Positions 4,814 to 9,604 of a stretch of 9,604 nucleotides of DNA are shown here, piece after piece. Location: the NCBI GenBank assembly GCA_902478425.1, contig CABSKV010000053.1, positions 1-9,604 on the forward strand, given 5' to 3'. Both the position numbers and the translations under genes were made by a program. The first letter of the stretch is position 1; each line of letters begins with the position of its first letter. The stretch comes from an uncultured Coriobacteriia bacterium (lineage in GTDB: Bacteria > Actinomycetota > Coriobacteriia > Coriobacteriales > QAMH01). Under the pieces are notes generated by a model. The model did not search any database. It saw nothing but the letters and a program-made list of their open reading frames with translations, and was not told the origin of the DNA.

Positions 4814-6094
4814 ATGTCTGTAGTTGTTGCAAAATTCGGCGGTACGTCCGTCGCGAATCCGGAGCGCATCAAAAGCGTCGCTCAGCGCATCGTCAGCCGC
4901 AAGCGCGCTGGCGATAGCGTCGTTGCCGTGGTCTCGGCCATGGGCAAGACCACTGACGACCTCGTGGCGCTCGCAGGTTCCATATCCGATAGCCCCGATC
5001 CGCGCGAGATGGACACGCTGCTGTCCACGGGCGAGATGGTCTCGATGTCGCTTCTGGCCATGGCCGTGGCCGAGCTCGGCGAGGAGGCGATCAGCCTCTC
5101 CGGTCGCCAGATCGGCCTCATCACCGATAGCGTGCACGGTAAGGCCTCGATTCGCGAGATTCACGCCGACCGCATCCGCGTCGCGCTTTCCGAGGGCCGC
5201 ATCGTCATCGTCGCGGGTTTCCAGGGCATCGATGCCGCCGGTGACATCACGACGCTGGGACGCGGCGGCTCGGACACGACGGCGGTTGCCATCGCAGCCG
5301 GCATCAAGGCCGATGTCTGCGAGATCTACACAGACGTTGCCGGCGTCTACACGGCTGACCCGCGCATCGTTCCGCGTGCTTGCAAGGTCGACCAGATCAG
5401 CTACGAGGAAATGCTCGAGATGGCCGCGGGCGGTGCGGGCGTGCTGCACAAGCGCTGCATCGAGTTCGCGCGCAACTTTGGCGTGGTGATACATTGCCGC
5501 TCGTCGTTCAGCGACGAGCCGGGCACGTTGGTGAAGGAGTATGACCCCACTATGGAAAAGGCGATTGTCAGCGGCGTTGCGCATGACCTCTCGGAAGCCA
5601 AGTTCACGATTCGCGACGTGCCCGATACCACGGGCGTCGCCGCCAAGGTGTTCGGCGCGATGGCCGATGCCAACCTCGGCGTCGACATGATCATCCAGAA
5701 CCTCTCCGAGAACGGTCACACCGACATCACGTTCACGAGCCCCAAGGCCGACATCGAGAAGACGACCGAGGTCATGGACCGCATCGTGCGCGAGTTGGGC
5801 GCACGCGAGCTGCTCATCACCGACGAAGTCGCCAAGGTCTCCATCATCGGCGCGGGCATGAAGGTCAACTCCGGCGTCGCGGCGCAGATGTTTCGCACGC
5901 TTGCCGAGGGCGGCATCAACATCTCGATGATCTCGACCTCCGACATCCGCACGAGCGTCGTCATCCCGGCCGAGAGCGCCGAGGAGGCGGTGCGCCTGCT
6001 GCATACGGCGTTCGGTCTCGACGGCGCCAAGGTCTTCGAGGAGACGCAGCTTTCCGCCGAAGAGCTCGCCGCCAAGGCCAACAAGGGCCGCTAA
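4814..6094 (+). CDS. lysC: Aspartate kinase (ACT-domain, feedback-regulated type)
   Basis: Phosphorylates aspartate with ATP, the first step toward lysine, threonine, methionine and diaminopimelate. The kinase domain fills roughly residues 1-245: KFGGTSV (7-13), the catalytic-loop STGEM (71-75), GRGGSDTTAVA (149-159) and YTDVAGVYTADPR (172-184). Two ACT domains follow, near 262-330 (with DTTGVAAKVF) and 340-410 (with NSGVAAQMFRTLAEGGINI and ISTSDIRTSVVIP), typical of enzymes inhibited by lysine and/or threonine. At 426 residues it is close to the Corynebacterium and Bacillus alpha subunits. ATG 4814 is chosen because the family starts right before the KFGGTSV strand; an in-frame ATG at 4784 would add 10 residues without a ribosome site. 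Met247 may start a separate beta subunit (see its entry). The FAD dehydrogenase gene follows after 12 bases and is probably co-transcribed. No lysine riboswitch is possible if the transcript is leaderless. Confidence 0.96.
   Translation: MSVVVAKFGGTSVANPERIKSVAQRIVSRKRAGDSVVAVVSAMGKTTDDLVALAGSISDSPDPREMDTLLSTGEMVSMSLLAMAVAELGEEAISLSGRQIGLITDSVHGKASIREIHADRIRVALSEGRIVIVAGFQGIDAAGDITTLGRGGSDTTAVAIAAGIKADVCEIYTDVAGVYTADPRIVPRACKVDQISYEEMLEMAAGGAGVLHKRCIEFARNFGVVIHCRSSFSDEPGTLVKEYDPTMEKAIVSGVAHDLSEAKFTIRDVPDTTGVAAKVFGAMADANLGVDMIIQNLSENGHTDITFTSPKADIEKTTEVMDRIVRELGARELLITDEVAKVSIIGAGMKVNSGVAAQMFRTLAEGGINISMISTSDIRTSVVIPAESAEEAVRLLHTAFGLDGAKVFEETQLSAEELAAKANKGR
5552..6094 (+). CDS. Candidate internal start: aspartate kinase beta (regulatory) subunit
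   Basis: In Corynebacterium glutamicum and Bacillus subtilis an in-frame internal start in the aspartate kinase gene gives a small beta subunit made only of the ACT domains, assembling with alpha as alpha2beta2. Here Met247 (ATG 5552, MEKAIVSGVA) sits at the position matching the corynebacterial beta start, and would give 180 residues covering both ACT domains. AAGGAG at 5534-5539 is a good Shine-Dalgarno sequence, though 12 bases from the ATG is longer than ideal. An out-of-frame ATG at 5541 lies too close to that site to compete well. The position is seen in the sequence; use of the start is inferred. Confidence 0.5.
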   Translation: MEKAIVSGVAHDLSEAKFTIRDVPDTTGVAAKVFGAMADANLGVDMIIQNLSENGHTDITFTSPKADIEKTTEVMDRIVRELGARELLITDEVAKVSIIGAGMKVNSGVAAQMFRTLAEGGINISMISTSDIRTSVVIPAESAEEAVRLLHTAFGLDGAKVFEETQLSAEELAAKANKGR

Positions 6095-6106
6095 TCGGGG
6101 CGGCGC

Positions 6107-7681
6107 ATGGAAAAGCGCCCCAACATCAAACTCACTTTGGATCAGGGCCTCGCGGTAGCCCGTGACCTGTGCCCCGATCGTTCCTCGCAAGCGCTTGCCG
6201 ACATCCTCGGTGTGAAGCGCGCCTACCTGCTGCGCCGCTCCATCGATGCACGACGCAAGAGTGACGTGCACTTCGTTGTGACCGCCGGCATTGGCGATGG
6301 CGAAGGCGCACCGCAGGAGATCCAGCCCATCGAGCTACGGCCGCTCCCCGAGCGCCGATGCGAGGGCGCGCGACCGGTCGTGGTGGGGACGGGGCCTGCC
6401 GGCCTCTTCGCGGCCCTCGAGCTTGCCGAGGCGGGTTTGTGCCCGCTCGTGATCGAGCGTGGGGTACCTGTCGAGGAGCGCATGGCCGATGTCGAGCGCT
6501 ATCACCGCACGCGCGTGCTCGATGTGGAGAGCAACGTGCAGTTTGGCGAGGGAGGAGCCGGCACCTTCTCCGACGGCAAGCTCACGACGGGCAAGAACTC
6601 GCCTCAGATCACGCAGGTGCTCGAGACCTTCGTCGCGGCGGGTGCGCCGAGCGAGATTCTCTGGCAGGCAAAGCCGCATATCGGCACCGACGTGCTGAGC
6701 GGAGTCGTCAAGCGCATGCGCGAGCGCATCATCGCCTGCGGCGGCGAGGTGCGTTTCCATACGCAGCTCGTGGGGATGCGCATCGATGCGGCGGGTGTCC
6801 TGCGCGGCATCATGCTTGCGTGCGACGGCACGAGCGACGAACTCGCGGCATCGCAGCTCATCTTGGCCTGCGGGCACTCGGCGCGCGACACGTTCGCGCT
6901 GCTCAAGGAGCTCGGTTTCGAGCTCGAGCAAAAGCCGTTTTCGATCGGCGTGCGCATCGAGCATGAGCAGGACTTCATCAACCACGCCCAATACGGCTCC
7001 GCGGCAGGTCACCCTGCCTTGGGGGCTGCCGACTACAAACTCGCGTGCCATCTGGAAAACGGTCGCTCGGTCTATACCTTCTGCATGTGTCCCGGTGGGG
7101 AGGTCGTCGCCGCCTCAAGCGAGGAAGGCGGCCTCTGCGTGAACGGCATGTCACGGCAGGCGCGCGATGCTGCCAATGCCAATGCGGCACTCCTGTGCAA
7201 CGTGACGCCTGACGACTTTGCCGATGCGACAGACCCGCTCTCGGGTATCGCGTTGCAGCGGCGTTGGGAGCAGGCGGCGTTTGCCGCCGGTGGCGCAGAC
7301 TGGCACGCACCCGTTCAGCGCGTGACGAGTTTTGCCGGCCTGACGGGCAAAGCGCACACGAAGCCCGAGGCAAGCTATCCTTTGGGCGTTGTCGAGGCAC
7401 CGCTCGATATGTGCCTGCCGGGCTTTGCGACGGCTGCCCTGCGCGAGGCACTGCCCGTGCTCGACCGCAGCCTGCATGGCTTTGCCGACTCCGGAGCACT
7501 GCTCACGGGCATCGAGGCACGCAGCTCGTCACCGGTGCGTGTCGTGCGCGACCCTCATACGCTCATGTCGACGCATGTGCATGGTGTATATCCGTGTGGT
7601 GAAGGGGCAGGCTACGCCGGTGGCATTATGTCAGCTGCTCTCGACGGCTTGCGTGTGGCACGCGAACTTCTTCAGGGATAA
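6107..7681 (+). CDS. Uncharacterised FAD-dependent dehydrogenase (COG2509-like)
   Basis: A 524-residue flavoprotein of the widespread, largely uncharacterised COG2509-like family; its substrate is unknown. An N-terminal domain of about 85 residues includes LLRRSIDARRKSDVHF (41-56), typical of the family. The FAD-binding fold starts at VVVGTGPAGLFAALELAEAG (91-110) and is followed by the family hallmark FGEGGAGTFSDGKL (146-159). The C terminus GVYPCGEGAGYAGGIMSAA closes the FAD site, as in related oxidoreductases. There is no signal peptide or membrane segment, so it is cytoplasmic. ATG 6107 lies 12 bases after the aspartate kinase stop with GGGGCGG (6097-6103) as a likely ribosome site, which implies co-transcription. 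Whether this pairing reflects a link to amino-acid metabolism is unknown. Confident on family, not on reaction. Confidence 0.88.
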   Translation: MEKRPNIKLTLDQGLAVARDLCPDRSSQALADILGVKRAYLLRRSIDARRKSDVHFVVTAGIGDGEGAPQEIQPIELRPLPERRCEGARPVVVGTGPAGLFAALELAEAGLCPLVIERGVPVEERMADVERYHRTRVLDVESNVQFGEGGAGTFSDGKLTTGKNSPQITQVLETFVAAGAPSEILWQAKPHIGTDVLSGVVKRMRERIIACGGEVRFHTQLVGMRIDAAGVLRGIMLACDGTSDELAASQLILACGHSARDTFALLKELGFELEQKPFSIGVRIEHEQDFINHAQYGSAAGHPALGAADYKLACHLENGRSVYTFCMCPGGEVVAASSEEGGLCVNGMSRQARDAANANAALLCNVTPDDFADATDPLSGIALQRRWEQAAFAAGGADWHAPVQRVTSFAGLTGKAHTKPEASYPLGVVEAPLDMCLPGFATAALREALPVLDRSLHGFADSGALLTGIEARSSSPVRVVRDPHTLMSTHVHGVYPCGEGAGYAGGIMSAALDGLRVARELLQG

Positions 7682-7683
7682 GC

Positions 7684-7706
7684 GAGACTGAGCGTTTGTC
7701 TCATTT
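7684..7706. terminator. Weak bidirectional terminator candidate between convergent genes
   Basis: GAGAC (7684-7688) can pair with GTCTC (7698-7702) around a 9-base loop, followed on the plus strand by ATTTC. It occupies the 24-base gap between the FAD dehydrogenase and prepilin peptidase stop codons. The stem is short and the tail weak. Confidence 0.35.
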
Positions 7707-8335
7707 CACAGCAACGGCAGCAGTGTTCCTGCGAAGAGCCAAGCGGCCAGCCCGGGAGCAAGCGCGAGCTGCGTATGACGATTCGCGCGCCCGCTGACGA
7801 GTTGCACGAGCGCGCAGGTGCCCATGAGCAGAGCGCAGGCAAAGATGCCCGTTGCGATGCCGTCAACGCCCGAGAAGAGCGCGAGCGGCACGATCATGCG
7901 CACATCACCCGAGCCAATGAGCTCGCATGCATCGCGGCGCATGCGAAGATGGTTGAGCAGCAGCAAGGTCGCGGCAATCAGTTCCGCAGGCAACGCAATC
8001 GCGAGCGTTACCATGATGCCGCTTGCCGCCATGCGAAAAACGAGGGCACACACAAGCAGCCCTGCCACCAGCTCGGTTGGCAGCACGTGTTCGCGCAAGT
8101 CGCACACAAGTAATGCAGCCATGCACGCACATGCAAACGAGAAGCTCAGACAGCAGATGACGTCATCGAGCAGAAACCAGCCCCCGAGCGCGCCGAGCAT
8201 GCACACAAGCGCGATAAGCAGGCGCGAGCTTTGGTTAATCTCTGCGTCGAACCCACGTGCGCGCAGCGAGCCCTGGGCAAGGCCCGTCATGCCCGTCCAT
8301 CCCAGGACGCAGCTTGCGCAGGCGTAGAGCACCAT
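7706..8335 (-). CDS. A24-family prepilin peptidase, stand-alone catalytic domain
   Basis: Membrane aspartyl protease of the type IV prepilin peptidase family, which cleaves class III signal peptides of pilins and pseudopilins. The two catalytic aspartates are visible: D79 in VCDLREHVLP, matching the D-x-x-x-x-x-P pattern, and D144 in GSGDVRM, matching GxGD. APGLAAW (193-199) matches the conserved proline segment near the C terminus. There are about six to eight hydrophobic segments over 209 residues. The N-terminal zinc-binding methyltransferase part of full PilD is absent, as in CpaA/TadV-type peptidases. It is unusually rich in cysteine (12, mostly in membrane segments). ATG 8335 lies 15 bases after the isomerase stop with AGCAGG 7 bases upstream, so it is the distal gene of an isomerase operon. 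No pilin or secretion ATPase gene is in the window, so its substrate is unknown. Confidence 0.83.
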   Translation of the reverse strand: MVLYACASCVLGWTGMTGLAQGSLRARGFDAEINQSSRLLIALVCMLGALGGWFLLDDVICCLSFSFACACMAALLVCDLREHVLPTELVAGLLVCALVFRMAASGIMVTLAIALPAELIAATLLLLNHLRMRRDACELIGSGDVRMIVPLALFSGVDGIATGIFACALLMGTCALVQLVSGRANRHTQLALAPGLAAWLFAGTLLPLL

Positions 8336-8350
8336 TGCCGCGCCTGCTTC

Positions 8351-9604
8351 CTAGCGCGTCCGTAGGGCGTAGGCGGCCGAGATGGCCGAGCAGGCATCGT
8401 TGGCAAACGATGACAGGAACTTGTCGTCGTTATCCTTCAGGTGGATGTAGATGGCGCGTCGTCCGCGGCTTGCCAGAGCCGAGAAATCGCCGAGCGCCTC
8501 GGCGTTTGCCACGTCGCCAAGCGTGAAGTCCTCGTGTGGCACCGTGATGTCGAAGGGCTCGTCGGCGCTGACGACGAGGAAGACGCCCGTATTGGGGCCG
8601 CCCTTGTGCAGCTGACCGGTTGAGTGCAGGTAGCGCGGGCCGATCTCGAGACACGAGCACACGCTGAGGCAATCTGCCGTGCGATGGCGTATCTTCTCGA
8701 GCGTCTCACGGCGTCCGACACCCTTGAAGGGCAGAAACGCGTTGAGGCTGAAGTAATCGTCGTCCTTGATCGAGCAGAACAACAGGCGCAGCGCGGCGTT
8801 CGCGTCGATGTCTTCGTGCGGTTCGCCGAGCGTGTCGAGCAGTGTCGAGCTCACGTACACGCGGTCGGCGTAGCTGCACGATGCGAGCTCGAACTCCTCG
8901 TAGGCGGGCTTGCCCCACACGTCTTCGGGGACGTCGAATCGTCCACCCTGGTTGTAGAGAATCTGGCGCGTCGCGGTCTTGGTACTCTCCACGTCGGGCT
9001 GGTCGAAGGGGTCGATTTGCATGAGCCAGCCGCAGAAGGCGACGGCGTACTCCCAGATGAGGAAGTAGCGCGTCATGGCCGTGCTGTCGGGGATGTCCAG
9101 ACGAAAGACCGGGATATCGGGGTGCACGCAGGTGCGGGCGTGCTCGAAGGCCTCGTCGCTGTCCATGTTGCAGAGGATGGCGCAGCGATCGGGATGCGGG
9201 TCGGACAGGATGCCGGCGTCAACCTCGACGTTGGGCAATATGCCAACACCCGCCTTGCCGAGCGATTCGGCCACGAGCTGCTCGACCCATAGGCCGAAGA
9301 CCTGCTTGCTCGGCGGCATGAGCAGCGAGAACTTGTCGCGCCCGGCCTTGAGGTTGTCGTAGAGGAAGGCCGCAAGCCAGACGGCCGGATTGTCGGGCGA
9401 ATCCGAAGCGCAGAGCTTCTCCATCGGCGTGGCGTCCTCGAGCATGCGTTCGATATCGATGCCGATTGCCGCCATGGGAAATAGGCCGAACGCCGACAGT
9501 GCCGAGTAGCGGCCGCCCACATCGGGCTCGCCGTGGATAATGGCGCGCCAGTGATTCTTGCGCGCGACATGCTCGAGCTCGGTATCCGGGTCGGTGATGG
9601 CGAT
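8351..9604 (-). CDS. pgi: Glucose-6-phosphate isomerase (N terminus beyond the window edge)
   Basis: Interconverts glucose 6-phosphate and fructose 6-phosphate in glycolysis and gluconeogenesis. The frame is open from the window edge at 9604 (first visible residues IAITDPDTEL) to TAG at 8351-8353, giving 417 residues. Visible family blocks are GGRYSALSAFGL (sugar-phosphate site, starting near 9518), AESLGKAGVGILPN (probably carrying the catalytic glutamate), INPFDQP-like IDPFDQPDV, and PRYLHSTGQLHKGGPNTGVF with the conserved His and Lys. The sequence type resembles the isomerase half of actinobacterial and cyanobacterial transaldolase/isomerase fusions rather than the E. coli enzyme. The missing N-terminal part is about 120 residues if stand-alone, more if fused to transaldolase; the window cannot tell which. 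The prepilin peptidase gene follows 15 bases downstream. Confidence 0.92.
   Translation of the reverse strand: MAITDPDTELEHVARKNHWRAIIHGEPDVGGRYSALSAFGLFPMAAIGIDIERMLEDATPMEKLCASDSPDNPAVWLAAFLYDNLKAGRDKFSLLMPPSKQVFGLWVEQLVAESLGKAGVGILPNVEVDAGILSDPHPDRCAILCNMDSDEAFEHARTCVHPDIPVFRLDIPDSTAMTRYFLIWEYAVAFCGWLMQIDPFDQPDVESTKTATRQILYNQGGRFDVPEDVWGKPAYEEFELASCSYADRVYVSSTLLDTLGEPHEDIDANAALRLLFCSIKDDDYFSLNAFLPFKGVGRRETLEKIRHRTADCLSVCSCLEIGPRYLHSTGQLHKGGPNTGVFLVVSADEPFDITVPHEDFTLGDVANAEALGDFSALASRGRRAIYIHLKDNDDKFLSSFANDACSAISAAYALRTR

Noticed and set aside
4736..6271. Long open frame on the minus strand, continuing the cyclo-ligase frame upstream for about 500 codons
   Set aside because: It lies antisense to aspartate kinase, has the Arg/His/Ala/Asp-rich make-up typical of antisense frames in GC-rich genes, and homology starts only at MNTAEEKAAQ (4735).
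1..9604. A new defence, mobile or multi-gene system hidden in the window
   Set aside because: Every substantial frame is accounted for by a housekeeping family or is a shadow. No repeat array, toxin-antitoxin pair, transposase or nuclease was seen.

Overview
This is a GC-rich, gene-dense chromosomal window. High-GC coding, a stand-alone fumarase alpha subunit, a ferritin-like/CCC1 fusion transporter, a short phenylacetate-CoA ligase and a glucose-6-phosphate isomerase of the transaldolase-fusion type together suggest a Coriobacteriia-like actinobacterium (Eggerthella/Slackia/Collinsella relatives). That assignment is inference from gene content and was not tested by any search.

Layout from left to right. 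Positions 16-858 (minus) encode the alpha subunit of a two-subunit iron-sulphur fumarase/tartrate dehydratase; its beta subunit would lie just left of the window. Then come an intrinsic terminator and tRNA-Val(UAC), both minus. Divergent from these is a HEAT-repeat protein (1064-1777, plus), followed by tRNA-Phe(GAA) with its own promoter and terminator. A TATAAT promoter precedes a two-gene plus-strand unit: a VIT1/CCC1-type metal transporter (2006-2881) and a phenylacetate-CoA ligase-like enzyme (2901-4139). This unit converges, with only 5 bases between stop codons, on 5-formyltetrahydrofolate cyclo-ligase (4145-4735, minus). That gene diverges from aspartate kinase (4814-6094, plus), which is followed after 12 bases by a COG2509-type FAD-dependent dehydrogenase (6107-7681). 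Converging from the right is a minus-strand unit: glucose-6-phosphate isomerase (5' end beyond the window edge) followed after 15 bases by a stand-alone A24 prepilin peptidase (7706-8335).

Most genes are housekeeping: TCA/fumarate metabolism, one-carbon metabolism, aspartate-family amino acids, glycolysis and tRNAs. I found no mobile element, CRISPR array, phage gene or defence cluster, and no convincing new multi-gene system. The most interesting signals are small: two back-to-back promoters that look leaderless between the cyclo-ligase and aspartate kinase genes, with a perfect palindrome between them; a likely internal start for an aspartate kinase beta subunit; a ferritin-like domain on the metal transporter that seems to have lost its iron-ligand histidines; and a Cys-rich prepilin peptidase with no pilus genes beside it. 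No gene-free stretch exceeds 300 bases; the longest, roughly 860-1063 and 1778-2005, hold the two tRNA genes with their promoters and terminators.
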